Of a stretch of DNA of 64,000 nucleotides, positions 26,101 to 34,845 are shown one piece after another. Location: the NCBI GenBank assembly GCA_041390685.1, contig JAWKPL010000001.1:124001-188000 (forward strand), read 5' to 3'. Origin of the DNA: JAIBBD01 sp041390685. Its GTDB lineage: Bacteria; Chloroflexota; Dehalococcoidia; UBA2979. The notes beneath the pieces were generated by a model that saw only the letters and a program-made list of their open reading frames with translations, was not told the DNA's origin and searched no databases. Both the position numbers and the translations under genes were made by a program. Each line of letters opens with the position of its first letter. Within the stretch, counting starts at the first letter, position 1.

Positions 26101-27744
26101 ATGCCAGATGTCCGGACGATCGCCCGTGAACGCCTCGCGAAGGAGCGAGGCGTCACAGTCAAAGACTGGGGCGGACGGATCGCCGTCGCGATCATCTACC
26201 CGAACTCCTACTACATCGGCATGTCCAACCTCGCACTGCAGTCCGTGTACAGCCTGTTCAACGCGTACCCGGACTTCGTGTGCGAGCGCGCCTTCTACGA
26301 CCCGCCTTCGCGCGACGCCCGACACCCCTACCCGGTCGTGTCGATGGAATCGCAGCGCCCGCTGTCCGACTTCGCCGTCCTCGCGTTCACCCTGTCGTAC
26401 GAGTTCGACTACTTCAACATGGTGCAGACGCTGCGCAGCGCCGGCATCCCGCTGTACGCCGAAGAGCGGGACGAACGTCACCCGCTGGTCATCGCCGGCG
26501 GAGCGTGCATGCTCACGAACCCAGCCGGGGTCGCACCATTCCTCGACGTAGCCGTGATCGGTGAGGGCGAGGAGATCATCCCCTCCCTTGTCACCGCCTG
26601 GCGCGATGGCTTGTACGGCTCCCGCGACGATCTACTAGACGAGCTGGCGGCCGTTCCGGGGCTCTACGTGCCCACCCGACCTCCCATCGCGGGCGCCGTG
26701 GAGCGGCAGTGGGTCCACGACATCAGCAGCACCGAGGCGTATTCGACGGTGCTGACCGCTGACACCGAGCTGTCGGACATGACCCTCATCGAGGTGGCGC
26801 GAGGCTGCGGGCGCGGCTGCCGCTTCTGCATTGCTGGCTACGTATTTCGACCCCCGAGGTACAGGTCGAAGGAGCAACTCCTCGCCATCGTTGAGCACTC
26901 GCTCGCACACACGCCTCGCGTCGGTTTGCTCGGCGCGGCGGTCGCGGATCACCCCGAGCTCTCCGACCTGGTCGTTGGTGCCCATGAGCTCGGGGCGCGG
27001 GTTTCCGTCTCCTCCATGCGCGTCGACAACCTCGACCCGCGCGTGCTGCGAGCGCTGGCAGCCGGCGGGACGAAGACGGTCACTGTCGCTCCCGAAGCGG
27101 GATCGGAGCGCATGCGCCTCGCCATCAACAAGGGCGTCACGGAAGAGCACATCCTCGAGGGGGCCGCGCGAGTCGGTGAAGCGGGAGCCGCTCGCTTCAA
27201 GCTCTACTTCATGATCGGTCTGCCGGGTGAGGAAGACGACGACGTATACGCGATGGCCGCGCTGGGAAACAAGATCAAGGACCGTCTCGACCGCGCCGGA
27301 AACGGCACACGGCTCGTGCTCTCCGTCAGCCCGACCATCCCGAAGCCATGGACGGCCTACCAGTACGAGGTGCAGGCGGCTCCGGAGAGCATCAAACGCC
27401 GTCAGGGCATTCTCAAGCAGCACCTCACGTCGGGAATCGACCTGCGTACGGATTCGCCCGTGACCGCGCGCGTGGACGATGTGCTCTCGCGTGCGGACGC
27501 CCGCCTGGCGCCGATGCTCGAATCGATGACGGACAACTCGCTCGGCGCCTACCGGCGCGCGATCGCCGAGCATGGCCTCGACGGCCCCCTACCGTGGGAG
27601 GGCGAACGGCCGCCCTGGTTCATCGTGGACGTGGGGATGACTGAGCGCTTCCTCCTCCGGGAGATGGACAAGCACGAGCGCATCCGCCGCACCATTCCGT
27701 GCCCACCCCCCGAGGTCGGCTGCAAACTCTGCGGCGTCTGCTGA
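26101..27744 (+). CDS. radical SAM protein with N-terminal B12-binding-like domain (TIGR03960-like)
   Basis: In this 547-residue protein the first 200 residues resemble the cobalamin-binding-like domain (Y-P-N-S-Y-Y-I-G-M-S-N-L, E-R-A-F-Y-D-P-P, I-G-E-G-E-E). The radical SAM domain follows with Cys236, Cys240 and Cys243 in C-G-R-G-C-R-F-C holding the 4Fe-4S cluster, and A-P-E-A-G-S-E-R further on. The C-terminus has extra cysteines (C-P-P-P-E-V-G-C-K-L-C-G-V-C), a possible second cluster site. Members of this group are often near ribosome or RNA maturation genes in Clostridia and Chloroflexi; the substrate is unknown. Starts at ATG 26101. Confidence 0.85.
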   Translation: MPDVRTIARERLAKERGVTVKDWGGRIAVAIIYPNSYYIGMSNLALQSVYSLFNAYPDFVCERAFYDPPSRDARHPYPVVSMESQRPLSDFAVLAFTLSYEFDYFNMVQTLRSAGIPLYAEERDERHPLVIAGGACMLTNPAGVAPFLDVAVIGEGEEIIPSLVTAWRDGLYGSRDDLLDELAAVPGLYVPTRPPIAGAVERQWVHDISSTEAYSTVLTADTELSDMTLIEVARGCGRGCRFCIAGYVFRPPRYRSKEQLLAIVEHSLAHTPRVGLLGAAVADHPELSDLVVGAHELGARVSVSSMRVDNLDPRVLRALAAGGTKTVTVAPEAGSERMRLAINKGVTEEHILEGAARVGEAGAARFKLYFMIGLPGEEDDDVYAMAALGNKIKDRLDRAGNGTRLVLSVSPTIPKPWTAYQYEVQAAPESIKRRQGILKQHLTSGIDLRTDSPVTARVDDVLSRADARLAPMLESMTDNSLGAYRRAIAEHGLDGPLPWEGERPPWFIVDVGMTERFLLREMDKHERIRRTIPCPPPEVGCKLCGVC

Positions 27745-27758
27745 GAGCGTCTCAACGC

Positions 27759-28595
27759 TCAGGTACCCCGGCGCCGTTCACGACGCTCGTACGAACGCAA
27801 GGCTCGAAGGAAATCGATCCGCCGGAACTCGGGCCAGAAGACATCGCAGAAGTAGTACTCGCTGTACGCGCTCTGCCACAGCAGGAACCCCGAGAGCCGC
27901 AGCTCGCCAGACGTCCTGATGATGAGGTCCGGGTCGGGGACGTCAGCCGCGTACATGTACCGGCCGATCTCGTCCGGGTCGAGGCCACTCGCGACACCCT
28001 CGAGCGAGTCCCCACGCACGATTCGGTCCGCGATCATGCGACGCACGGCGTCGGTGATCTCCTCGCGACCACCGTATCCCACAGCGATGATCAGCTCGTT
28101 CGGCGCGTTCGAGGCCGTGCCCCGCTCCACCCGCTCGATCGCACAGCGCGTGGATTCGGGGAGCAACTCCCGCCGGCCCACCGCACGCACCCGCCTCGGG
28201 AACGACGACTGCTGCTGCATCTCCGCCAGCTGCTCGACTTTGTCCTCGACGATGCCGTAGATCGCATCTAGCTCGTCGGGTGCGCGGCGGAGGTTGTCGG
28301 TCGAGAGCGCCCAGAGCGTGACAACCGGGATGCGCAATTCGTCGCACCACATGACGAGATGGTCGGCGTTGTCCGCCCCACGTCGGTGACCGTCGGCGGC
28401 ACGGGCGAGACCGTGCTTCACCGCAAATCGACGATTTCCGTCGAGGACAACTCCCACGTGCATCGGCAGCGGGCCTCGCCGCACCTCGGCTTCCAGTTGG
28501 CGCTCGTAGTACCGGTACATCAGTCGCTTCAGCACGCGGTCCCTCGATTCCGACACGATCGTAGAGCGGGGGCCAATCATCGCGGGCGCCGTCAT
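27759..28595 (-). CDS. uppS: isoprenyl diphosphate synthase (undecaprenyl diphosphate synthase family)
   Basis: At 278 residues it is a cis-prenyltransferase that makes the long-chain lipid carrier used by MraY and MurG. Visible: H-V-G-V-V-L-D-G-N-R-R with the catalytic Asp, G-H-R-R-G near residue 72, S-T-D-N in place of the usual S-T-E-N, and the C-terminal R-T-S-G-E-L-R-L-S-G-F-L-L-W-Q-S-A-Y-S-E with W-P-E-F. ATG 28595 is a conservative start; GTG 28604, 4 bases after GGGGAG, is equally plausible. It lies just downstream of the DUF4349 gene on the same strand. Confidence 0.93.
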   Translation of the reverse strand: MTAPAMIGPRSTIVSESRDRVLKRLMYRYYERQLEAEVRRGPLPMHVGVVLDGNRRFAVKHGLARAADGHRRGADNADHLVMWCDELRIPVVTLWALSTDNLRRAPDELDAIYGIVEDKVEQLAEMQQQSSFPRRVRAVGRRELLPESTRCAIERVERGTASNAPNELIIAVGYGGREEITDAVRRMIADRIVRGDSLEGVASGLDPDEIGRYMYAADVPDPDLIIRTSGELRLSGFLLWQSAYSEYYFCDVFWPEFRRIDFLRALRSYERRERRRGT

Positions 28596-28617
28596 CGCGA
28601 GCACGCCGCTCCCCTGA

Positions 28618-29541
28618 CTACAAGGCCGCCACGTCGCCCGCGGATCGACGCTGGCGGAACTGCCGCCGTCCGACGTAGGCGGCGGCCGCCACGACGGGCA
28701 CCAGCCACCATGAGTACACGACGACTGCGACTCCAACGACCGCGATTTGACGGAGCGTCTCAATCGACGCCTCCCAGGCCGTCGAGGCCGCGCTCACGGG
28801 CGAGGGCCGGTTGCCTTGCGCCTCGACTGTCACTACGACGGGAGTCAGCTGCACCGAAATCGTCGCGAGGTCGGATAGCCGGTTGAGGAGTGCGAGTCGT
28901 GCCTCCGTCCGCTCGATATCGCCTCGGACCACTTGCAGACGCTCCTGCACCTGCAACATGTCCTGGATCGTTCGCGCTTGTGTGAGCAACGTGACGTACT
29001 GCGCCTCGACAGCTCGGAGGTTGCGGAGCGCCGCGTCGAGATCCGTGACTTCGCCAGTGACGTCCTGCGTGGAACTCGATGCTGCGGACACGTGCTTCGC
29101 GAGCCCCCGCAGTTCGCGAACCGCCTGATCGTAGCTGTCCGCGGGCACCCGGACGATCAACCGGCCCGTGCGTCTCTCATCGACGCCCGCATACGAGCCC
29201 TCGGCCACGTAACCTCCGAGCCGTGTCGCAACGGCCCCGACCTCGTCGTACGCAGTCGTGACGGATTCGACTTCGAGTGTCAGGCTGCCATTTCGGACGA
29301 TCTTTCGGCCAAGGGCGTCCGCGACCGCGGCCGCCGCTGCCGCCCCGTCGCCGCTGGCGCCGCGCGACTCGACCGGCCCTGAGAGCGGTAGTGCCCCGCT
29401 GTCTCGGGCGGCGGTCTCTGGCGGCGCTGCCGAACCTGATTCGGCCCCGCCCGTCTGCTCCCCGCTCCCTGAGCAACCCACTACCGCCAACAGCATCAAA
29501 CCGGAGATCAGGCCGATCCCCGCCATCTTCAGCGACCGCAT
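28618..29541 (-). CDS. DUF4349 membrane-anchored lipoprotein
   Basis: The 307-residue protein has a signal peptide with lipobox ending in Cys23 (L-A-V-V-G-C), a low-complexity Ala/Gly/Ser spacer to residue 75, a domain beginning I-V-R-N-G-S-L-T-L-E-V, a coiled-coil segment (about 165-210, rich in Leu, Gln and Glu) and a C-terminal transmembrane helix (about 262-285) followed by a basic tail. This order is characteristic of DUF4349. The function is unknown; some relatives are studied as lantibiotic-resistance or envelope proteins. It is upstream of uppS by 14-23 bases, perhaps one transcript. Confidence 0.85.
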   Translation of the reverse strand: MRSLKMAGIGLISGLMLLAVVGCSGSGEQTGGAESGSAAPPETAARDSGALPLSGPVESRGASGDGAAAAAAVADALGRKIVRNGSLTLEVESVTTAYDEVGAVATRLGGYVAEGSYAGVDERRTGRLIVRVPADSYDQAVRELRGLAKHVSAASSSTQDVTGEVTDLDAALRNLRAVEAQYVTLLTQARTIQDMLQVQERLQVVRGDIERTEARLALLNRLSDLATISVQLTPVVVTVEAQGNRPSPVSAASTAWEASIETLRQIAVVGVAVVVYSWWLVPVVAAAAYVGRRQFRQRRSAGDVAAL

Positions 29542-29773
29542 GACAGGCTCCTCTCGCCGATGCCATTCCAGACGCCCACCAGCCGCATTCGGTTCCCACT
29601 GGCAAGCCCCCGGGAAGCCGCCGGAAAACCCACGGCCGAGGATCCGCGGCGCCCAATGTCTCGTATACTTATGTAAGGCGCTGTGGATCTGGCGTCGCCT
29701 CCTCCTGACGTCGCCTCGAGCGATCCACAGCGCCGACTAGTCGCTCGCTCCCGACACGGCGTACGCTCTTGCC

Positions 29774-30466
29774 ATGTCCTCAGTCGATACCTCCACCTTT
29801 GCGGGCCGTTTGGCGGAGATCCGCGCCGCGATCGGACGCGCGTGCGAGCATTCGAGCCGCGACCCGGGTGAGGTAACGCTGATCGGCGTCACGAAGACAT
29901 TCGGCATCGACTCGATCGCGGAAGCGATTGCCGCGGGCCTGCGCGATTTCGGCGAGAACCGAGCGCAGGAACTGCTCCCGAAAGCGGAAGAGGCTGCCGC
30001 GCGAGGGATGCAGCCTCGCTGGCACTTCATCGGGCACTTGCAGCGCAACAAGGTCCGCGACGTGCTGCCCCGCATCTCAGCGCTCCACTCGCTCGATTCC
30101 GTGCGGCTGGCAACGACCCTCAATGCCGAGCGGGAGCGTCATTCGCTCACAGAGCTTCCCTGCTACATCGAAGTGAACGTCGCCGGTGAGGCATCCAAGG
30201 AGGGCGTCGCGCCGGCGGCGTTGCCGACGCTTCTTGACGCTCTCGCGTCGATGCGACAGCTCTCCATCGTCGGGCTCATGACCGTAGCGCCCCAGGCCGA
30301 CGACCCGGAGCAGGTGAGGCCGGTCTTTCGGGCACTGCGCGAGCTCGCTCACGCGAACGGCCTGACGGGACTTTCCATGGGCATGTCCGAGGACTACACC
30401 GTAGCGGTCGAGGAAGGGGCGACGGCCGTACGGGTCGGCCGAGCCCTCTTCGGCGCGCGGTCCTGA
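29774..30466 (+). CDS. yggS: YggS-family pyridoxal-phosphate homeostasis protein
   Basis: This 230-residue single-domain alanine-racemase-like barrel binds pyridoxal phosphate through the Lys in G-V-T-K-T-F. F-G-E-N-R-A-Q-E-L, W-H-F-I-G-H-L-Q-R-N-K, G-L-M-T-V-A-P and S-M-G-M-S-E-D-Y are the family signatures. The family controls PLP levels and has no known catalytic reaction. It begins the conserved yggS-proC-yggT block, which in many bacteria sits just after ftsZ. A TATACT element at 29664 may be its -10 box, but no clear -35 is seen. Confidence 0.95.
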   Translation: MSSVDTSTFAGRLAEIRAAIGRACEHSSRDPGEVTLIGVTKTFGIDSIAEAIAAGLRDFGENRAQELLPKAEEAAARGMQPRWHFIGHLQRNKVRDVLPRISALHSLDSVRLATTLNAERERHSLTELPCYIEVNVAGEASKEGVAPAALPTLLDALASMRQLSIVGLMTVAPQADDPEQVRPVFRALRELAHANGLTGLSMGMSEDYTVAVEEGATAVRVGRALFGARS

Positions 30467-30495
30467 CACATCCACAGCACGGCGGGAGGCGTCGA

Positions 30496-31302
30496 GTGCG
30501 GGTCGGCATCATTGGCGGTGGCTTCATGGGCGAGGCGTTCTTGCGCGGCATCGTACGCTCAGGATTCGCCACCCCAGGCGACATCGCCGTCGCGGAGAAG
30601 ATGCCCGGCAGACACGTGGCGCTGGGCGAGCACGGCGTACGCGTCACCGACGACACACAGAGCGCATGCATCGGAGCGGACGTGGTCCTGCTCGCGGTGA
30701 AGCCGCAGGACGTCGGGCCTGTCGCTGAGAGCCTACGCGGCGGGCTTCCTGCGGGGAGTGTACTCGTCTCGATCGCGGCTGGAGTGCCACTCGAAGACCT
30801 GCTGCGCTTCAGCGGCCACCGCGCGACGGTCCGTGTGATGCCGAACACACCCGTCGCAGTCGGCGAGGGCGCCGCAGTCTACCTCGCATCCGCTGACGTA
30901 ACCGCCGAGCAGCGTCGGACCGTCGAGCACCTCCTGCAAGGAGTCTGTACGGCCGTCATCGAGGTGCACGACGACGAAGCCGTGGACCTTGCTACCGCGA
31001 TCCACGGGTCAGGGCCCGCCTACGTCTTTCTGATCATTGAATCGATGATCGACGCGGCTGTCCGCCTCGGGATGAAGCGGGCGGACGCCTCCTCACTCGT
31101 CCTCGCAACGGTCGCCGGGTCGGCGCGCTATGCGATGGAGACAGGAACACATCCTGCCGAACTCAAGAACGCCGTCACCTCCCCGGGAGGTACAACCGCC
31201 GCGGCGCTCCGCGAACTCGAAGCCGCCGGCCTGCGGTCGGCGTTCGACGATGCGATCGAGGCCGCATACCTGCGGGCACAGGATCTCGGAGACATGTCGT
31301 GA
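30496..31302 (+). CDS. proC: pyrroline-5-carboxylate reductase
   Basis: The 268-residue protein catalyses the last step of proline synthesis. An N-terminal NAD(P) loop V-G-I-I-G-G-G-F-M-G-E is followed by V-K-P-Q-D-V, V-R-V-M-P-N-T-P-V-A-V-G-E-G and the C-terminal dimer domain with G-S-G-P-A-Y and T-S-P-G-G-T-T-A. GTG 30496 begins the conserved N-terminus. It overlaps yggT by 4 bases. Confidence 0.96.
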   Translation: MRVGIIGGGFMGEAFLRGIVRSGFATPGDIAVAEKMPGRHVALGEHGVRVTDDTQSACIGADVVLLAVKPQDVGPVAESLRGGLPAGSVLVSIAAGVPLEDLLRFSGHRATVRVMPNTPVAVGEGAAVYLASADVTAEQRRTVEHLLQGVCTAVIEVHDDEAVDLATAIHGSGPAYVFLIIESMIDAAVRLGMKRADASSLVLATVAGSARYAMETGTHPAELKNAVTSPGGTTAAALRELEAAGLRSAFDDAIEAAYLRAQDLGDMS

Positions 31303-31559
31303 CGACCCTCGTACAGATCGTGCAACTCTTCGTGAACGTGCTGATCTTCGCGATCTTCGCGCGCTCGATCCTCACGTGGTTCCCGATCGACCGCGGCGGC
31401 CCGGTGTTCCAGGCGCTCGATGCGATCACTGAGCCCATTCTGCAGCCATTGCGCCGTATCGTGCCTCTGATTGGCATGATCGATATCACCCCGATGGTAG
31501 CGATCTTCCTGCTGTACGCGATCTCATACGCGCTCGGGCAGTCACTATCGGGCCAGTGA
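31299..31559 (+). CDS. yggT: YggT-family membrane protein
   Basis: The 86-residue protein has two hydrophobic helices (about 1-22 and 58-80). The R-S-I-L-T-W-F-P and D-A-I-T-E-P-I-L-Q-P-L-R-R segments define the YggT/YlmG family. Relatives influence division or nucleoid partition; the mechanism is unclear. GTG 31299 overlaps the proC stop. Confidence 0.93.
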   Translation: MTTLVQIVQLFVNVLIFAIFARSILTWFPIDRGGPVFQALDAITEPILQPLRRIVPLIGMIDITPMVAIFLLYAISYALGQSLSGQ

Positions 31560-31577
31560 CTCTGTCGCGCGTCGCCT

Positions 31578-31844
31578 TCACACCTGAAGGCGACGATGAG
31601 CCTCCTGCACCTCGATGCCATCGAGGGCCAGCAGCTTCTCACGCGCGGCGTGTCCCGCCACGATACGCACCGCATCCCTCGGCAGCCGCAGGCGGTCAGC
31701 GACGAGACGTACGAGCGCCTCGTTCGCCTTCCCACCGACCGGTGGGGCCGTCACCCGGACATGCAGTGTCTCGCCACGGAACTCGCCGATCTCGGATCGC
31801 GCCGCCCGAGGCGTCAGCCGCACACGGAGCCGTGCCGTCTCCAT
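31578..31844 (-). CDS. yggU: YggU-family (DUF167) protein
   Basis: This 88-residue small alpha/beta protein has V-R-L-T-P-R-A-A-R-S-E-I and the diagnostic V-T-A-P-P-V-G-G-K-A-N-E-A-L. The function is unknown. In many genomes it follows yggT on the same strand; here it is inverted and faces yggT tail to tail, while its promoter side faces recA. ATG 31844 is chosen by homology to the usual N-terminus; no strong ribosome binding site is seen. Confidence 0.9.
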   Translation of the reverse strand: METARLRVRLTPRAARSEIGEFRGETLHVRVTAPPVGGKANEALVRLVADRLRLPRDAVRIVAGHAAREKLLALDGIEVQEAHRRLQV

Positions 31845-31884
31845 GCATCGATTGTCGGGTACCAGGCTCCCTATGCTCACATCC

Positions 31885-31913
31885 TTGACATGGAAGAACG
31901 TTCGTTCTAGTCT
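31885..31913 (+). promoter_or_regulatory. recA promoter with embedded LexA (SOS) box
   Basis: TTGACA at 31885-31890 and TAGTCT at 31908-31913 are spaced by 17 bp, a good sigma-70-type promoter. Between them, at 31895-31908, lies AGAACGTTCGTTCT. It fits the Gram-positive LexA consensus GAAC-N4-GTTC with matching outer A/T, so LexA would cover the promoter. recA starts 48 bp downstream. Confidence 0.85.
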
Positions 31914-31960
31914 GCACTCAACGTCAGGATACGGCGCGACAGGAACGAGGAGCGACACGA

Positions 31961-33085
31961 ATGGCGGCAGCAAAGCAATCATCGACCGATGATCGACGCG
32001 ACGGCCTGACGAAGGCGATCGACCAGATCACAAAGGACTTCGGCAAGGGCGCGATCATGCGCCTCGGCGACCCGGAAGCGAAGCTGAACGTTTCCGCAAT
32101 CCCGACCGGCTCCCTGTCGCTGGACATCGCCCTCGGCATCGGGGGCATTCCTCGTGGGCGGATCACAGAGATCTACGGGCCTGAGTCGGCCGGCAAGTCC
32201 ACACTCGCGCAACACGTGATCGCTCAGGCACAGCGCGGTGGCGGTACTGCCGCATACATCGATGTGGAGCACGCACTCGATCCGGAGTACGCCGCGAAAT
32301 GTGGGATCGACATCGACGAGTTGCTCGTGTCGCAGCCGGACACCGGCGAGCAGGCCCTCGAGATCTGCGAAGCGCTCGTGCGGTCCAACGCCGTCGATAT
32401 CGTGATCGTGGACTCTGTGGCCGCCCTCGTCCCGCGCGCCGAGATCGAGGGCGACATGGGCGACTCGCTGCCGGGCATCCAGGCCCGACTCATGTCGCAG
32501 GCACTTCGCAAGCTGACCGGCGCTGTCGCGCGCTCGAACACTGCCCTCGTCTTCATCAACCAGTTGCGTGAGAAGGTCGGCGTTGTCTTCGGCAACCCTG
32601 AAGTCACACCGGGCGGGCGCGCACTGAAGTTCTACTCATCCGTCCGCATCGAGATCCGGCGCGTCGAGTCGCTCAAGCAGAATACGACCATCATCGGCAA
32701 CCGAGTGCGCTGCAAGGTCGTGAAGAACAAGACTGCGCCACCGTTCCGGCAGGCTGAGTTCGACATTATGTTCACGGCTGACGAGCACGGCATCAGCCGT
32801 GAAGGCGACATCCTTGATCTGGCGGTCCAGCACGAGGTTGTGAAGAAGCTGGGAGCCTTCTACTCGTACGGTGAGCAGCGGATCGGCCAGGGCCGTGAGG
32901 CAGCGAAAGCCTATCTGCGCGAGCACCAGAGTATGGCGGGTGAGATCGAGGCCCGGGTGCGGGCGGCGGCGGGGGTGATGGCGTCAACAACTGCTCCCCT
33001 CGCGGTCGAAGAGCCTGACGAAGACGCGGAGGACCTCGAGTTCGCTTCCGCAGGCGGCGGCTCCGAGCTGCCACTCGACCTCTAG
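31961..33085 (+). CDS. recA: recombinase RecA
   Basis: The 374-residue protein has Walker A G-P-E-S-A-G-K-S-T (73-81), Walker B V-D-S-V-A-A-L near 150, loop 1 E-G-D-M-G-D, and F-I-N-Q-L-R-E-K with loop 2 just after it. The C-terminal tail is acidic (E-E-P-D-E-D-A-E-D-L-E). It drives homologous strand exchange and LexA self-cleavage. The gene has an SOS-type promoter and is followed by a long imperfect hairpin. No recX follows; the next gene is rny. Confidence 0.98.
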   Translation: MAAAKQSSTDDRRDGLTKAIDQITKDFGKGAIMRLGDPEAKLNVSAIPTGSLSLDIALGIGGIPRGRITEIYGPESAGKSTLAQHVIAQAQRGGGTAAYIDVEHALDPEYAAKCGIDIDELLVSQPDTGEQALEICEALVRSNAVDIVIVDSVAALVPRAEIEGDMGDSLPGIQARLMSQALRKLTGAVARSNTALVFINQLREKVGVVFGNPEVTPGGRALKFYSSVRIEIRRVESLKQNTTIIGNRVRCKVVKNKTAPPFRQAEFDIMFTADEHGISREGDILDLAVQHEVVKKLGAFYSYGEQRIGQGREAAKAYLREHQSMAGEIEARVRAAAGVMASTTAPLAVEEPDEDAEDLEFASAGGGSELPLDL

Positions 33086-33093
33086 ACGTCACA

Positions 33094-33134
33094 GCGACCC
33101 TCGGGAGGGCCCCTGTGGCTCTCTCGAGGCTCGC
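33094..33134 (+). terminator. long imperfect hairpin after recA
   Basis: Arms GCGACCCTCGGGAG and CTCTCGAGGCTCGC pair with a single mismatch and one G-T pair, 8 bases after the recA stop. No U-tract follows, so it may be a Rho-assisted end or an mRNA-protecting stem. Confidence 0.5.
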
Positions 33135-33243
33135 AGGAAGCGTGTTCACGGACGCCGATGTCTTCCCGATGGCTGCTTCGCGTTTGTATTCACCTCATCT
33201 CGTGTGCACTCCCCGCCGTCCGTCACCCGGTGCTACGATACGA

Positions 33244-33263
33244 ACGTAGACATATCTCTACGT
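33244..33263. promoter_or_regulatory. inverted repeat upstream of rny
   Basis: ACGTAGA and TCTACGT are perfect inverted arms around CATATC, 54 bp upstream of the rny start. The size and symmetry fit a dimeric repressor site or a small 5' leader hairpin. No regulator is known for it. Confidence 0.35.
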
Positions 33264-33316
33264 GATTCATACAGGCGGCGCGGAAATCGCGACGCTTTCC
33301 TTAGGACCGGAGCCCC

Positions 33317-34843
33317 ATGGACGCCCTCTCACTCGCGATCGTCGTGATCTCCTTCTTCGTTGGAGTCGGGAGTACGTTGCTGGCGGCCCGCGTCGGAGCG
33401 CGCGGCCTGATCACCGACGCCGAGCAGCGCGCCACGCGCATCCGTGAGGAAGCAGAGAGCAGCCGCCGGGCCATCGAGATCGAGGCACAAGAAGACGCGA
33501 TTAAGCACCGGCGGCAGGTCGAGGACGAGATTCGAGAACAGCGCCGGGAGGTTGGCCGCATTGAGCGGCGGCTGGAGCAGCGCGAAGAGGCCCTGGAACG
33601 CCGTTCCGAGGGCCTCGATCGTGGAGAGCAGTCGCTACGCGACCGCATGGCGCAGCTCGACCGGACGGAGCGCGATCTCGTGGCGGCGCGGTCGGCTGCT
33701 GACACGGAGCTCGAGCGCATCGCGGGTATGAGCGTGGACGACGCGCGCAACACGCTGCTCGAGCGGCTCGATACAGAGCTTCGGGATGAGGCGGCGCGGC
33801 GGGTCCGCTCGATGGAGACATCGGCGAAGGCAGAGGCCGACGTGCGGGCGCGTAAGGTGCTCGCCACGGTGATGCAGCGGATGACCTCCGAGATCACGGC
33901 GGAGACCACGGTCTCTGTCGTGCCGATCCCGTCGGACGAGATCAAGGGCCGCATCATTGGCCGCGAAGGCCGGAACATCCGCGCCTTCGAAGCCGCGACG
34001 GGCTGCGACCTCATCATCGACGACACCCCCGAGGTGGTAACGGTCTCTGGGTTCGATCCCGTCCGGCGCGAGATCGCGCGTGTGGCACTGAGCCGCCTGA
34101 TCCAGGACGGTCGTATCCAGCCGACGCGCATCGAGGAGGCAGTCGACCGAGCGCGCGCCGAGGTGGAGAAGTCGATCGTCGAGGCGGGCGAACAGGCGCT
34201 CATCGACGCCGAAGTCACCGGCCTGCACCCGGAAGTGGTCAAGACGCTCGGTCGGTTGCGGTTCCGTTATTCCTACGGGCAGAACCAGCTCCGCCACTGC
34301 GTCGAGACCTCATGGCTGGCTGCGGCCGTGGCGGCGGAGATCGGTGCCGACGTCGAGGTTGCTCGCGTCGGAGGACTGCTGCACGACCTTGGGAAGGCCG
34401 TCGACCGCGAGCTCGAGGGCACGCACGCGATGATCGGGGCCGACATCGCGAAGCGATTCGCCGTACCTCGTGAGGTCGTCCATTGCATCGCGGCGCATCA
34501 TGAAGAGGTGAAGCCCGAGACCACGGAAGCGCTCATCGTGATGATCGCCGACGCGATGTCGGGGAGCCGTCCCGGCGCGCGCCGCGAGTCCGCCGACCAG
34601 TACGTGAAGCGCCTCGAGGCGCTCGAGACGATTGCCAATTCGTTCGACGGTGTCGACCAGTCATTCGCGATCCAGGCAGGGCGCGAGGTACGCGTCATCG
34701 TGCGCCCTGACGAGATCGACGACCTGGCCGCGGCCCGCCTCGCTCGCGATGTATCCAAGAAGATCGAGGAGACGCTGCAATACCCCGGTGAAATTCGCGT
34801 CACGGTCGTGCGCGAGACTCGGTCTTCGGCCGTCGCCAGGTAG
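33317..34843 (+). CDS. rny: ribonuclease Y
   Basis: The 508-residue membrane-bound endoribonuclease starts mRNA decay. Domain order: a transmembrane helix (about 4-26), a long charged coiled coil (about 30-170), a KH domain with K-G-R-I-I-G-R-E-G-R-N-I near 215, and an HD domain with G-G-L-L-H-D-L-G-K-A near 352. The catalytic His-Asp is present. ATG 33317 follows GGAG. The ymdB-like gene begins 2 bases after the stop, an arrangement seen in Bacillus and many other bacteria. Confidence 0.96.
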   Translation: MDALSLAIVVISFFVGVGSTLLAARVGARGLITDAEQRATRIREEAESSRRAIEIEAQEDAIKHRRQVEDEIREQRREVGRIERRLEQREEALERRSEGLDRGEQSLRDRMAQLDRTERDLVAARSAADTELERIAGMSVDDARNTLLERLDTELRDEAARRVRSMETSAKAEADVRARKVLATVMQRMTSEITAETTVSVVPIPSDEIKGRIIGREGRNIRAFEAATGCDLIIDDTPEVVTVSGFDPVRREIARVALSRLIQDGRIQPTRIEEAVDRARAEVEKSIVEAGEQALIDAEVTGLHPEVVKTLGRLRFRYSYGQNQLRHCVETSWLAAAVAAEIGADVEVARVGGLLHDLGKAVDRELEGTHAMIGADIAKRFAVPREVVHCIAAHHEEVKPETTEALIVMIADAMSGSRPGARRESADQYVKRLEALETIANSFDGVDQSFAIQAGREVRVIVRPDEIDDLAAARLARDVSKKIEETLQYPGEIRVTVVRETRSSAVAR

Positions 34844-34845
34844 CG

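Noticed and set aside
29641..29700. TATACT at 29664 as a promoter for yggS
   Set aside because: A good -10 word but no acceptable -35 at 16-18 bp, so it is mentioned with yggS and not listed as a promoter.
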